A stretch of 64,000 nt of DNA, taken from NCBI GenBank assembly GCA_014904845.1, contig MU119376.1:6210-70209 (forward strand). Reading direction: 5' to 3'. This stretch comes from Acephala macrosclerotiorum. Lineage: Eukaryota; Ascomycota; Leotiomycetes; Helotiales; Mollisiaceae. Below the pieces are notes generated by a model. It was not told where the DNA came from and ran no database searches. It saw only the letters and a list, made by a program, of their open reading frames with translations. Shown here piece by piece: positions 47,908-59,692 of the stretch (position 1 is the stretch's first letter; each line of letters begins with the position of its first letter). The position numbers and the translations under genes were made by a program.

Positions 47908-49095
47908 ATGCCGTCAGAAAAAGAAACCACCCCACCACTCCACATCTCGATATCAGGAACCGACGCCGAGGGGCACGAAACACCAAAGACACCACGAAGC
48001 AGCAGCGGCTGGGACGGCAAACTGCGAATAGAAAAGAAGCTCGAGCTCGCAAATCCAGAAGCTTTATCTGATCCAGAGTACTCCGACGACGAGAATGTGA
48101 TTCCTGGAGAGACTATCGAGGCTGATGAAGGTATCTTATTTACCCCGCCTCCACCTTCTCTTTCCCTTGCATATGAAGCTGATACCACCTCCGCAGATTT
48201 ACTAGATGATTATCCACTAGATACAGAAGAAATCGACCTCGTCCACGCGCGTGTATCTTCTATCGAAAGCCTACGCCTAGAGCGCTTCATAAAAGTAGCC
48301 CGCCTCTGCCTCCGCCAAAACAGCATCACAGAAATCGAATCGCTCTCCTCTCTCTCCAGCACCCTCACCGAGCTAGACCTATACGACAACCTAATCACGC
48401 ACATCCGGAATCTCGACTCTTTAGTCAACCTCACAACCCTCGACCTCTCATTCAACAAGATAAAACACATAAAACACATCTCGAACCTTATCAACCTCAC
48501 CGACCTCTATTTCGTACAAAATAAAATCGGCACGATAGAGGGATTAGATGGGTTAACGAAATTGAGGAATTTGGAACTGGCGGCAAATAGGATTCGAGAG
48601 ATAAAGGGGCTGGAAAGCTTGGTTGGATTGGAGGAGTTATGGTTGGGGAAGAATAAAATTGTTGAGATTTCTGGGGTTTCTACGCTCAAGAATCTGAAGA
48701 TTCTATCGATACAGAGCAACCGAATCCGCGAGATCTCAGGCCTGGATCAGTTACCGCAGCTCGAAGAACTATACATCTCTCACAACGCTCTGACCTCTTT
48801 CTCCGGCCTTGAGAATAACATCAGCCTGCGAGTCTTGGATGTGAGTAACAACCAGATCTCCTCGCTCAAGGGGATTGAGCATTTGAAGGAGTTGGAGGAG
48901 TTGTGGGCGAGTTATAATAAGATCATGGATTTTAACGAGGTGGAAGAAGTCTTGAAGGATAAGAAAGGATTGACGACGGTGTATTTTGAGGGGAATGGAT
49001 TGCAGTTGAGGGCGCCGGCACTGTATAGGAATAAGGTTAGGTTGGCGTTACCGCAGGTTATGCAGATTGATGCTACGTTTGTGAGGGTTTCGTAG
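47908..49095 (+). CDS. sds22: Protein phosphatase 1 regulatory subunit Sds22
   Basis: A single exon encoding 395 residues. After an acidic N-terminus (about 100 residues) come a dozen 22-residue leucine-rich repeats of the SDS22 type, such as LTELDLYDNLITHIRNLDSL, LTTLDLSFNKIKHIKHISNL and LEELWLGKNKIVEISGVSTL. The LRR cap follows with LTTVYFEGNGLQ, RNKVRLALPQVMQID and a C-terminal ATFVRVS. Sds22 binds the catalytic subunit of protein phosphatase 1 and controls its maturation and its role in mitosis, mainly in the nucleus and cytosol. Length, repeat number and cap match the fungal family. There is no sign of decay. Confidence 0.95.
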   Translation: MPSEKETTPPLHISISGTDAEGHETPKTPRSSSGWDGKLRIEKKLELANPEALSDPEYSDDENVIPGETIEADEGILFTPPPPSLSLAYEADTTSADLLDDYPLDTEEIDLVHARVSSIESLRLERFIKVARLCLRQNSITEIESLSSLSSTLTELDLYDNLITHIRNLDSLVNLTTLDLSFNKIKHIKHISNLINLTDLYFVQNKIGTIEGLDGLTKLRNLELAANRIREIKGLESLVGLEELWLGKNKIVEISGVSTLKNLKILSIQSNRIREISGLDQLPQLEELYISHNALTSFSGLENNISLRVLDVSNNQISSLKGIEHLKELEELWASYNKIMDFNEVEEVLKDKKGLTTVYFEGNGLQLRAPALYRNKVRLALPQVMQIDATFVRVS

Positions 49096-49494
49096 GTCAG
49101 ATCTTGAGTTGGCCATGGAAATGGGAAGGAGTGATAGATGGGAGGATACTAGATAAGGCAAATTCAAGGGCAAAAATAAGCATTGGCTTGGGAGATTTCA
49201 CGATGTGTTATGGTGGCAATTTGCATAAGCATGGAGTTTGGGGAAGATGGAAGGGAACAGACTTTCCATTTAGCAAAGATACAGGAGCTGACATATCATG
49301 GCGTCTGGCGATGAATGGATGCATATCATTAATTTCTTCAAAGTCTTTCAATTCTCGCTAGACTAGCTCTATGTATCAAAGCACTACGAAAGCAATGTCT
49401 ATCTTGGTCTTGGAAAACGCCTCGCCTGTCTCCTCAAAAATGTTCTTACCAGCATAAGCAAATATGAGAAGTTCCGAGCCCGAGGAATGCTTTC

Positions 49495-50583
49495 TTAAGC
49501 AAAGATATGAAGAGTTCCGAGATACTACGACATCCGTCAGCCAGTGCCCACTTTTAACGGGGAAAAAGTACTCACATCAGTAGGATTATTGAATCTCAAA
49601 TGTCTATCCAATCCCGAAATAGCATTCAAATCCTCCTCCGTGAGATCAAAATTCGTAACCTCAAGATTCTGCTGCAGACGTTCAGGATTGTTCGACTTGG
49701 GAATAACAGCCAATCCTCTTTGAGTGGCCCATCTCAACAACACCTGTGCTGGGGTCTTCTTCACTCTATCCGCAATCTTCGTTACGACTGGGTGCTCGAA
49801 GAGTACTGGTGTGTCTTTTGCCTTTTGCCATTCTAGCTCGATGAATGATTGAGGTCCGAAAGAGGAGTATGCTGTGACGGCAATACCCTCGCTTTCCGCC
49901 AATTTGAGAAGAGTGGGTTGGACAAGGTATGGGTGGTGCTCAATCTGCAGTGTCGCGGGGCGGATTTTGGCATATCGCAGTAAATCAAGAATAAGTGAAC
50001 CCTGGAAATTCGAAATCCCAATACTCTTTGCCAACCCCTTCTCCACCAACCCCTCCATCGCCTCCCACGTCTCCTGTATACTAGCATTACTCAACTGCAC
50101 ATCATCCTTCCCATCGACCGCCCAACCTGGGGGATATCTCGTCTCGGGATCAACGTATTTCAACGCGACTGGGAAATGAACGATGAAGAGGTCAAAGTAG
50201 TCGATTCCCCAGTCAGCAAGTTGTTTGCGGCAGATGGGCTCGACTTTGTCGCCTTCGTGAAAGGAGTTCCAGAGTTTGGAGACGAGGAATAATTCTTCGC
50301 GCTTGACGAGACCGTCCTTGATTGCTCGAGCGACACCTTCGCCGGCTTCTTTTTCGTTGCCGTAATCTGCGAGGGGGAGGAATCAGATATGTGGGATTGG
50401 GAGATGAGATTGGGGTGAGGGTGAGGAAGGAGACAAACCGCAAGCTCCGTCGAACAATCGGTATCCGACTTTGATGGCGTTGTAGACTGTATCGGCGCAG
50501 GTTGCTTTATCGACCTTCCATAAACCGAAACCAACTTGTGGCATGGGATGTCCGGTATTGAGCTTGATATGAGGAACCGCCAT
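49495..50583 (-). CDS. NAD(P)H-dependent D-xylose reductase-type aldo-keto reductase
   Basis: Exons 50583-50439, 50366-49576 and 49524-49495 give 321 residues, the usual length for the family. The start is [20 protein letters not shown]. Catalytic residues are visible: Asp and Tyr in [17 protein letters not shown] (the junction falls at the first intron), Lys in LVSKLWNS, and His in [12 protein letters not shown]. The cofactor region is [14 protein letters not shown] tiny last exon of ten codons ends YLGTLHIFA; read-through without splicing would give a wrong tail. Xylose reductase makes xylitol in pentose catabolism; related glycerol or aldehyde reductases cannot be excluded. A longer in-frame start at 50709 exists but is less likely. 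Confidence 0.88.
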
Positions 50584-51909
50584 TTTGGATATCGTTGCTG
50601 AGAAAGATCTTGCAGATGCAGAAGGAGGAGAGAATCGCGGTCTTAAAGCTTGTAGAGGGGTCGAAGAATGGAGGGTGCAGGGCACAATCGATATTGGAGA
50701 AAAGGTCAAGTGAGCACGTCTGGAATTTCACTTAGATTAGTTTATCTGCTATTGAGCGGGTGGGGGGTCGTGGGGGAAAGAGGTATAGAGAGGTGGTATT
50801 TTACCGTAGAAGGGACAGTGACGATTTCATGTAGAGTACTTCTTCTTCTTCGTGACCAGAGCAGACAGACACCGATGGAGGAATAGAAGGCTTATATGCA
50901 CTTACCCGGAGAATCTACAACAACCAGAAACCAGAAAGAGAGGTCCACTTAGCTTGATATATTAATCCTTAGCTGCGAGGAATCCCGCCAAGGGGAAGGC
51001 TTTCGGCGCTGTCTTGATTCATGCTCCAGGCTTCCTTGGCAATGGCGATATCACAGCTGCGAGATCGCATCTCGAACGATGTGGGCCTGGCAAGGGAAGA
51101 GGATAAATGGAAGATTTCTCTTGGAACGAGCCGTCGGGCTGGGTCCTGCTGTCATCCACCCACAATTAGCTGTGTTTTGTGAAGTGGGCTGTGGATGATT
51201 AGTTTTTCCTTTTTAGCCTAATATCGATAGATGGCATCCCGATTGTCCGTCGCGTCGCGGCTGTTTGGGAAACTTTGCCGCGGAGAGTCATCTTCCTTGC
51301 CTTGCATTTTTCCTTTTCTAGTCTCAATCGTCAGCAGACGTCGTGACGGTGAATGAAATTGGTACCTGAAATTTTATTCGGCATCTCGGGGTATCGATGA
51401 GCGTCTTGGTTCTGCCTCAGTGACAGATTTGAAGCGGCAAGACCAAAGACCGACATTCCCCCGATCCGATCCGGAGTGGCAAGAAAACACTCCTCTCTTC
51501 TCTCCTCCCCATTATCAATGGCTTCACAGCAAGGCATGAGACATCAATTCATTCAAATGATCACATGGCCGCCACTGGTTGACAAGTGCGTGGGGTTGAG
51601 CAAGACTCTGTTGCGATCCTGCTGCTGCCTCAATGCTAAGGTATCGAGGATTTTGAGCACCTGAAGCAACATACTGGAATGGGAGTTTCAATTAATACAT
51701 TGTTGAAGTCTCATACAATGTTGATTCTTGTTATGAACGCGAGATTTGGGTTCTACAATGCAGCTACTTTCATGCCATTGTTTTCATCTGCATTCAGCAA
51801 CAAAGGATGAAAGGAAGTTTTCTATCCAGGTGTATTTTTTACAAGATTTCCCCATTTTCTTGTTCTATGAATGATACTGTGCCTTGAAATCTGATCCTCC
51901 AACATTGCC
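50584..51909. other. Intergenic region
   Basis: Contains the upstream region of the aldo-keto reductase and, at the right end, that of the kinase-like gene starting at 51910. Short ORFs at 51331-51664 show no family features. Confidence 0.4.
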
Positions 51910-53931
51910 ATGGCAAATCCAAATGTTCCAGATCCTCAAGCCTCGAAGAAAGCCTACGAGAAATTTGTCAGGAATTACGAATATTGGCGACGTTACAATG
52001 ATCCCAGCATAGCCAAAGATGCACCAAACTTGGATCTAGAACAGTATCGAGGTTTGCCACTTCTCTTTCCCGAAGTTCGTCTATGGCTGTAGAGCATGCT
52101 AAACAGAACATAGCTCACTATAGGTTGCATAATTATGTCACGGCCAACCCAGCGGCCAACCCACCTCCGCCAGCACCTCGAGCTCCTCAGCCCATAAGAC
52201 AAATTGTCCCTCCTGACCCACGACCTAGAAACAATGAAGAAGGAGAATTCCTTTTGCGAACAATCCCAGAGATCATGACAGATCAACAGCCAAAAGCCAA
52301 TTGGAAAGGGAAGAGAGTCTTGGGGAAAGGTGGGAATGCGATAGTTGGACATTGGTCTTATGACACTTCACAACCGCCTCCTCACCCACTCTACTGCGAT
52401 GTGGCCGTAAAAGAGACATCCAATTCAAATTACGAATTAGCGCAGGAAGGGTTCATCATGGAACATCTTGGGAGATCCAGCTCCGAACACATTGTCAAGC
52501 TAGTCTGTACGAGACGTGAAGCCAATCCCGGCGAAGAACAAGATCCCACCTGGAATGAAAAAGTTAAGAGACTCATCATGGAGTATTGCTCGGAGGGAAC
52601 GCTGCACCAGCTTCTTGACCGAAGAATAGCCTCGTGAGTAATGGTTCTGGACGGTAATTGACTCCTCAAAGTAGCCCTGTATCTGACTTTACGACAGGCA
52701 ACAACCGTTTCAGGAAAACACCCTCTGGATGATATTTGAATGCTTGGCAGATGGAATCAGCGTTATGGAATATAACATCGAGCTCATAATAAACAATATG
52801 ACCAGGAAGGCCGAACTGCGACCCAGCTTCCACCGTGATTCCGATGTCCACGAAGACGATTTTGAATTCGTCCATTTCGATCTGAAGCCAGCAAATAGTA
52901 AGCACATCCACCTTCGTTGAGCTATCCCTTCAATGCTAATTTCAAACTTACTAGTAATGCTGGAGAATTCGCGCACACACCGTGACACTCCCGTCTGTAA
53001 AGTATGCTATCTCTTCGTCTCTTGAGTACTCCCCTGACCTCCATCAGATAGGAGATTTTGGTGTAAGTGTACAGAGCGACCCAGATCCTCCATGGTCAGA
53101 CGCAGTCCTCCATGGTTTCCGGAGAACAGGTACCAGAGGCTTCTACGCACCCGAACGTAAGTCCAACATCACTAGAGATTCCCTCTTCCGCTTTATCTCA
53201 GCCCCAATCCCTCCGGGAAACCAAATCATTCATGACCAACAGTCTGACTTCTCCCTAATTTAGAATTCTCCCCTCGCTGGAACGCCCAAGACTGGAAAAC
53301 TTCTGGCGTCTGCGGCGAATACTCCTACAAAACCAACATCTGGCAAGTCGGTCTAACCATGTACCTCCTCGCCACTCTCCAATTCTCCCTAGACCACACG
53401 ACCCCCTACCTGCCTGCTGCACCTCTCCTCGAAAAGCCTCCCGGGGGACGAACTTACGGACAAGACCTCGAGCAAGCTCCCTACAGCAGAGCTTTGATCG
53501 AACTCATCCTCTCCTGCCTCTTCGAAAAACCAGCTCTCAGGCCAACACTCGAAGATTTGAAGACGTTGGTTGTGGTGGGCATTGAAGTTACACGTCGACA
53601 AGCTGCTGAACCTTGGTCATCCTTCGCAGCTCCCGAACCTATGATACCACTTTCGCCTGCGGCCGCGGCAATAGCTGCTGCTGCTGCCGCCGTGCCTGTT
53701 GCTCCTCCTGCACCAATCATTATTTTTATCCCCGCTCCCGCCGTACCCGTCGTACCCGTCATACCGGCACCGCAAGCTGCCGTCGTCGCTCCGGCTCCGG
53801 CTCCTCCTCCTGTACAAACTGCGGTGTTTAAATGCTCCTGGACTTGTGGCAATAAGAAGAGGCTTCCGATTACTACTGCATTTCCACGTTGTCATTTGCA
53901 CGCTAATTTGAATCGGTTTCCTATTATCTAG
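51910..53931 (+). CDS. Kinase-like protein with Pro/Ala linker and C-terminal Cys/His tail, copy 1
   Basis: Exons 52083-52633, 52698-52897, 52955-53001, 53048-53156 and 53264-53931 join in phase. The kinase features are the glycine loop VLGKGGNAIVGHW, Lys in DVAVKE, the catalytic loop VHFDLKPANIM, IGDFGVS, and GTRGFYAPE. HFD replaces HRD, so it is a non-RD kinase. A Pro/Ala/Val-rich linker follows, then the tail VFKCSWTCGNKK and FPRCHLHANLNRF. The N-terminal frame from ATG 51910 (MANPNVPDPQASKKAYEKFV and on to EYWRRYNDP) is in a different phase and ends at 52106. It needs a frameshift or an unseen intron near 52080 to join; otherwise translation may begin at 52083. The family is expanded in this window, and its substrate is unknown. 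Confidence 0.75.
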
Positions 53932-54323
53932 TTTGTCATGGAAATTACATTTTGGTTTTGTAGGTTCAACCAAAGTCCTCGTAATAGGTTTTCTTTCCAC
54001 AGTATTGAGTTCAATTTTCAATTCAGTTTATGGCGCCAATGTACTGTTCTCGTGTATGGCGCATTGGCGCCTCTAGTGATACGATGACCGAAACCTTCTT
54101 GAAATCACAATAGTGTCTGTGTCCGGCTCTCTTTGTTTCTCGCTTGCGGTGAAAAGGGGCTGGGATGCCGCTTTCATGGCAAACAATGGGACAAAGAAGT
54201 CTCCTTGGATGACCGCACCCGCGCTTTCTGAGAATCGTAGGCATTTGATTACCTTAGTATAATCTTACACTTCAAATCATTGTTCGCGTCGTGAGGCAAG
54301 ATTGGCAACCAAAACCGCTAAAG

Positions 54324-56441
54324 ATGGCCGCCGTCCGGACTCCCTCGGAACAAGCAGAGCTAGACAGATTAGTCCTCACTGTCAATTATTGGCGAGCCTA
54401 CAGAGGCCAAAATGAAGCCACACTCGAAGAGATCCGAGAATACCATCGCCTAAAGCCTTTCATTCGTACACAAATTGATGCAGATCCGGATCTACCCAGT
54501 ACCATCGTATGGACTCCAGGAGCTCCTCTCCCTGTCGGCCCACCTGTGTACACCAACGCCCAACAAGCTTTTCTGGACACGATACCCGCAAATCTACCCG
54601 CAACAAATCAATACTGGAGAGGAACAAAGTATATTGAAGGAGGGAATAATGTCCGTTTGGGCGTTTGGGAATATCAACCTCCGGCTGGGGTCGAAGATCG
54701 CAAAAAGAAATTCAAAAAGGTCGTTGTGAAGGAACTCCTCAAACCCAAGGAGGAACTAACTCTCGAAAGCGATAATTTGACACGCCTGAAGTATGCGATG
54801 TCTCCTCATATCTTGAAAACGCTATGTCCGCCAGAGAGGTATGGTCTCAGTGCTCCGGAAGCGAAGTGGGAGTATACCGTCAAGCGGCTTTTCTTAGAGT
54901 ACTGTCCACATGGAGATTTGTTTGACTTTATGGAAATAAGGAGATTATCGTGAGTTTATGGACCATTGAGCTATCAAAATTGTCGATCCAGAGCTAATGG
55001 GAAGATAGGCAACGGCGATACGATTTGTTTACTCTTTGGAAAATGTTTGAGTGTCTTGTGGATGGTGTTTGTGCTATGCATTATGGAGACGACCCAATCA
55101 TTCCGGATCCGAGTGGAGATGCGGATGAATTTTTGATTGAGGCAGAAGACGCGTGGTTGAATATTGTTCATTTCGATATCAAACCTGAAAATAGTATGTC
55201 TACATTCGGCGTTGTAATAGCATCTTCTTGTATATAGGCTAACCAAAGATAGTTTTAGTAGGAGACCGAGACGGGCAGCACGTTACTCCAGTGCTTAAGG
55301 TATGTTTCCCAAAAGATCACAGTTCTTCCACATCTGACAGCCCTGCAGTTCGGAGACTTTGGCAAGAGCCAGAAATACGGCACCGCAGAAAAGCAAGATA
55401 TATCAAACGGGATGAAAATAAAAAGAGAAGACTGGAGAATATCTGGCACAGATACCTACTTTACCCCAGTACTTCAATCTCCTCCAAACCGTCATACAAT
55501 CACTAATGAAACCCCAGGAACAGTTCTCCGAAGAATGGGACTACCTAGGATGGGAAACCTCTGAGATAGCAGGCAAATACTCAAGCGACAAGACTAATAT
55601 ATTCGGAGTCGGTATTCTTATGTATATGCTTGTCACGCTTGTCGATGAAGGTATTACTGGTGCTGCGCAGAAGCCATTTCTCCCAAATGATTTTATTAAT
55701 GGGGCGCGGCCTAAGGGTATCACTTGGGGTCCTAATTTGGCTGCGTACAATGGTATCTATAGCAAGTCTTTGACTGACCTGATATATGAGTGTCTTTATG
55801 AGAATCCGTAAGTTTTGTACCTACATCGTTTCACTCTTCAGAACCATTGGAGTTGAGGCTGGCTTTTTTTCTTTGAGTGTATCCCCCTTCTAGCTTCCAC
55901 AGCTTCTCTCTCGTAAAGAACAATAACTAACTCGGATGTTCTGGAATTTAGAAATCACAGACCAGATCTACAGAGATTGAAGTACGAGACATCAAATGCG
56001 ATCACTGTACTACAAGAAAACAACGTAGATCCTGAGGAATGGAGACACTTCCTTCACCAGCCACCCGTTGCACCTGTGGTCCAAGCAGCGGGTCTAGCGG
56101 TTGCTCAACCCGTTGTAGCTCAACTAGTAGGGGCTCAGTAACCCGTACTACCAGCTCCTGGACTAGTAGTTCCAGCCGCAGCTCCACTAGCCGGAGGCCT
56201 AGCTCCCGCCGGCCAAGCAGCTCTCGGACCGCCAGTAATACCACCAGCAAACATGGCTGCACGAAAACACGCACGAGGCAACGCAACATACGCCGAAGCA
56301 CCAGGAGAATTCTTCCCACCAGGCGTGAGAAAGATGTTTTGTGGAGGTTTACTGCCAAATGGGATGCAGTGCGGGAATAAATTTCGTGCTATTGCGACCG
56401 GGAGGCCGAGGTGTCATGTTTGTATACGATTTGGTCGTTAG
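54324..56441 (+). CDS. Kinase-like protein, copy 2, with stop before the Cys/His tail
   Basis: Exons 54324-54949, 55009-55193, 55253-55299, 55349-55468, 55518-55807 and from 55952 all join in phase. The start gives MAAVRTPSEQAELDRLVLTV. Kinase features: a degenerate glycine loop (IEGGNNVRLGVW), Lys in VVVKELL, the catalytic loop VHFDIKPENI, FGDFGKS, and GTDTYFTPEQF in place of APE. The frame meets TAA at 56139-56141 in the Pro/Ala-rich linker, giving 485 residues. It stays open in the same phase afterwards to TAG 56439-56441, encoding MFCGGLLPNGMQCGNKF and GRPRCHVC. That tail matches copy 1 (CGNK...PRCH), so the TAA looks like a recent nonsense mutation (CAA to TAA). It lies in tandem with copy 1. 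Confidence 0.75.
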
Positions 56442-56758
56442 GATTGAGTATAAGAATATGAGACTTTGGTTGTATGCTGATGTCTTTGAGTCTTTGCATT
56501 ATGATGAGAGCAATAGACTATGATAATATCCTTGACTTAAACTATCCTACGTTCTTGTATAAGGAATTAGGCACAATCGCTGTTTTCGGAGGGTATGTGA
56601 CTTGAGTCATTGCCGCGATCATTATTGTTATGCCAGCGTACGGATTCGATGACAAAGAGACCCTCTTTGTTGTAAATGAATGACGCTTCCAATCTTTTGG
56701 ACTAATTTACATGATGTCTAACAGTCTCTGAGTCTCTGCACTTCGATGCATCCCACAG

Positions 56759-57025
56759 ATAAAGCTCGCAATAGCAACTGCCAAAGCTGCAGACAACGCC
56801 GAACTAAAAGAATTCCAAGAATCCGTCAGTGTATGGAGAAAATACAGAAAAGAACCCAAAGTTACCCTCACTCCAGCCCCCCGGGCCCACCTGTTTTCCG
56901 AGGAGCCCCAGAAGCACCCGACGCGACCCAAAAAGCATGGCTCAAACAATCCCTCACCAGTCTCCCCAACGCAGAGAAAGGATGAAAAGGGATACAGATG
57001 CTTGGATCAGGTGCTGATGGTATAG
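56759..57025 (+). pseudogene. N-terminal fragment of a kinase-like gene
   Basis: The frame IKLAIATAKAADNAELKEFQ then ESVSVWRKYRKEPK resembles the N-terminal helix of the neighbouring kinase-like proteins (EFQ..v..W..Yr..p, compare YEKFVRNYEYWRRYNDP). It runs to TAG at 57023-57025 and is followed by no kinase domain. The match is short and rests on pattern alone. Confidence 0.4.
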
Positions 57026-57263
57026 TTGGGTTACGGCAATGGATTATAGCTAATTAGCTTGACATGTAAGTTGTTCTCTCATTTTCTATGTACAAATGTA
57101 AGTTCATATACATCAGTCACTCTCTTGCCGTCCTGCTCGATACCTTCTTGCTTGACTTTTCATCATCATATCAGAAGAACTTTTGGAATCCTGCAAAACC
57201 CCGGATTAAGAGCACCGCTTTTACCCAGACCGGTATTGAAGAGAACGTTTGCCCCCGCCGAAT

Positions 57264-57825
57264 ATGACTGATTGCAACAGCGAAACAATCGTTCCATTCC
57301 TCAACCAGGAGAAGCTCGAAAACGAAGTGGCTTGTATTAAAAATATTAGATAGAAGATAAACATTCCTGTACCGGAAGTACTAGAAGTATACGAGAAAGT
57401 TGGTTCATACTATATATGGACAAGACGTGTCGAAGGCGTTTTGGGAAATGGAGCTTGCGGACTGAAAGTCCTTCGTGAAATTCGAAAGATGCCCTACATG
57501 CAATCACTTCGGTCGCTCAAGTCAGGCGGTCCTTTAAGCAGTCTCTGCCCATCCTTAAGGGTCAATGATGATTGTGACTGTGATACGAAATGGCAATTGC
57601 TGTTGGCCGAAGATCCCCATATGTGTCTTTTGTCAATGGAGACCTTTCCTGTTGGAACATTATCGTTGATCCTGTAGCATTCAAGGTGACTGTGATTACC
57701 GATTGGGAATATGGTAGATTCTATCCGCAAGAGCGAGAGATACCTTACTAGAAAAGGCCTATTGCATCAGGGTCTCAGGAAAGATACTGGCCTGAGAACG
57801 TCAAAGTCATCAAGAAGTTTTAGGA
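57264..57825 (+). pseudogene. APH-family relic
   Basis: From ATG 57264 the frame reads LENEVACIKNI, a TAG, then INIPVPEVLEVYEKVGSYYI and TRRVEGV, the usual entry of fungal APH-family proteins ('IPVPEV....Y..RVEG'). After a frameshift near 57590 the catalytic part appears as FVNGDLSCWNIIVDP and ITDWEYGRFYPQERE, with Asn in place of the first His of HGD. So it carries a stop, a shift and a changed catalytic-loop residue. It is a dead relative of the gene at 58802-59692. Confidence 0.7.
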
Positions 57826-58801
57826 TGATTCCGCTTGTATGGTATAGCTTTGACGCAGAAAGAAAATTTCATTGTGGCTTGGCACATCAGCTTAAGCACA
57901 TTAGGAGTCAAGGCTCTGAATGAAGAGACTGCTTTGCGACATGTACCAACCCCCGAGAACAGCCTGTGGCCAATACAAAACCCTTTCCCCAAGCCTCCCG
58001 CCCGCCAGAAACACCTCACCCATCTCATTGCCTCCTTTTACTCTCGCACCCTCGCGAGAATGTCAAAAAGCAAGAGGGCAACATCTGGCAATCGTTAGAA
58101 GGGCGACGCTTGTGGGGATGTAGACATTCCGAAGATGCAAAAGGAAGGGGCGGTCAGAGAATGAGGCTGACCTATCTTTGTTGCTTCAGCTTAGCTTTTT
58201 TATAGAGGTATTGAAAGCGAAGAGACATAGTTCAAACGTGGTAATATAAGTTGTGGTGTAACACGGATAGTGATGTACCGCCGGTGATTCTCGAGAGTCC
58301 CATAGAAAAACTTCAATTACTCAACAAAGGTTCGCCGCAGAAGTCTATTCACCATAGAGTATGATAAACTAATAGATCAATCTCTATTAGATTAAATCTA
58401 GCAGGAAGGAAGGAGGGATCGGTTTTTGTGAAGTTTAAAGAATCTGAGTTTTATATCTACGGAGTACTGTTCTGTTTTTTGTGCTGTCAGACGGTACCAA
58501 TACCAGATCAAAAGTAATGACTTATTTGGTACTCAAATCTGCGGCCTTGTATCCTAGAAAATATCAAGACAAAGCAAGAAATTCTCTCATTAACGTTTGA
58601 TTACCCAAAGTAGATTTGTGTTTCCCCAACACCACAAACTCTTTACCAAGCACCTCTATATATCTGATACCACCCCTCCGTATACTCAATACTCGATTCC
58701 TGCTTATACTTGTACTAAAAGATCTTCTCAACAACCTAGATGTCCTTATTCATTTGTGATATAATCTCGCTCTAGATTTCTACCTCAAGACCTCATACAA
58801 T
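57826..58801. other. No recognisable gene
   Basis: Short overlapping plus-strand ORFs at 57835-58205 share no family features. The right end is the downstream region of the minus-strand APH gene. Confidence 0.4.
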
Positions 58802-59692
58802 CTACCAAGCGCTATGATATTCCCAGTACTGCCTCTCAATCCCCAACTCCACTTTATATTTATTTTCAAACACGGCTTCTATCATCTTCAACCATCTCTT
58901 CGATAGCCTGACCCCAAAATGGCACTTAGTATACTCCCAATACTCAGGAAAAAACCCCGCATTCTCCCAATCCACAATCCCAGAAATCCTCCCATCCTTG
59001 ACCAAAATATTCCTCATATTCAAATCGGCGTGCGTAAAAACAATCTTATGATCAGTACGATGCATTAAATCAGGAAGTATCCCTAGCCGTAATGATTCGC
59101 TGAATTCTTTCTCGCTAGGAAAAGGTCCTACTGGGTCGCCACCGATGCGGTAATCGAGACAAGGACCCCCAGTTGCGTTGGTGATAGCGTACTTCGAGTT
59201 TCTGTCCATTTTTATGGCATGTAATTCCGCGATCCAAGAACGCAAATCCTGGGCCATCTGGTGCATCTCCTCGTCACTGCATTCGTCCACAGCGAGACCG
59301 GCTAGCTCGCCTTCGATGCGGGATGTGACGAGGAAGGACTCAGTGCGTGACAGCAGGAGATCGATTGGATGCGGGACGGGGATGCAAGTTTGGCTTCGCA
59401 CAAGCTTGAGAGCGTTAAATTCTCCAACATGTCGTTCTGCGTGGAATTCTGGTCCGTGTTTGAGGTACATCCCGAACGGCAATCTCTGGATTCCTGTGTT
59501 GGGAGACCCATAGAGATATGATCCAGCAGTTCTCAGAATTCTGTATGTTTGAAATCGGATGAAGCCGGGGAACTTGGACCAGATAGCGAGAAAAGCAGTA
59601 GTGATCGTCTGTGTGAAGGGGCTGCTGTCTGTGTTTTGGCTTCGGCGTAAGCTTGAATGACTGTTTATCTTGGTAGCGATGTCAGTCCACAT
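58802..59692 (-). CDS. APH-family (phosphotransferase-like) protein
   Basis: An open 296-residue frame. The hinge region is CIPVPHPIDLL and VTSRIEGELAGLAVD. The catalytic loop is IVFTHADLNMRNILVKDG, and the metal-binding motif is GIVDWENAGFFPEYWEYTK, which is the form typical of a large fungal APH-like family. All key residues (His-x-Asp, Asn, Asp-Trp-Glu) are present. The substrate is unknown. An upstream exon may exist, because some relatives start further N-terminal, but the ATG at 59692 gives a plausible full domain. It points toward the APH relic at 57264, suggesting local duplication. Confidence 0.8.
   Translation of the reverse strand: MWTDIATKINSHSSLRRSQNTDSSPFTQTITTAFLAIWSKFPGFIRFQTYRILRTAGSYLYGSPNTGIQRLPFGMYLKHGPEFHAERHVGEFNALKLVRSQTCIPVPHPIDLLLSRTESFLVTSRIEGELAGLAVDECSDEEMHQMAQDLRSWIAELHAIKMDRNSKYAITNATGGPCLDYRIGGDPVGPFPSEKEFSESLRLGILPDLMHRTDHKIVFTHADLNMRNILVKDGRISGIVDWENAGFFPEYWEYTKCHFGVRLSKRWLKMIEAVFENKYKVELGIERQYWEYHSAW

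Noticed and set aside
53481..53852. Thr/Ala/Gly-rich minus-strand ORF
   Set aside because: Antisense of the Pro/Ala linker of the kinase-like gene; a product of its biased composition.
56002..56358. 118-residue Leu/Val/Arg-rich minus-strand ORF, and a Ser/Arg-rich plus-strand ORF at 56039-56380
   Set aside because: Both are alternative frames of the linker in kinase copy 2.
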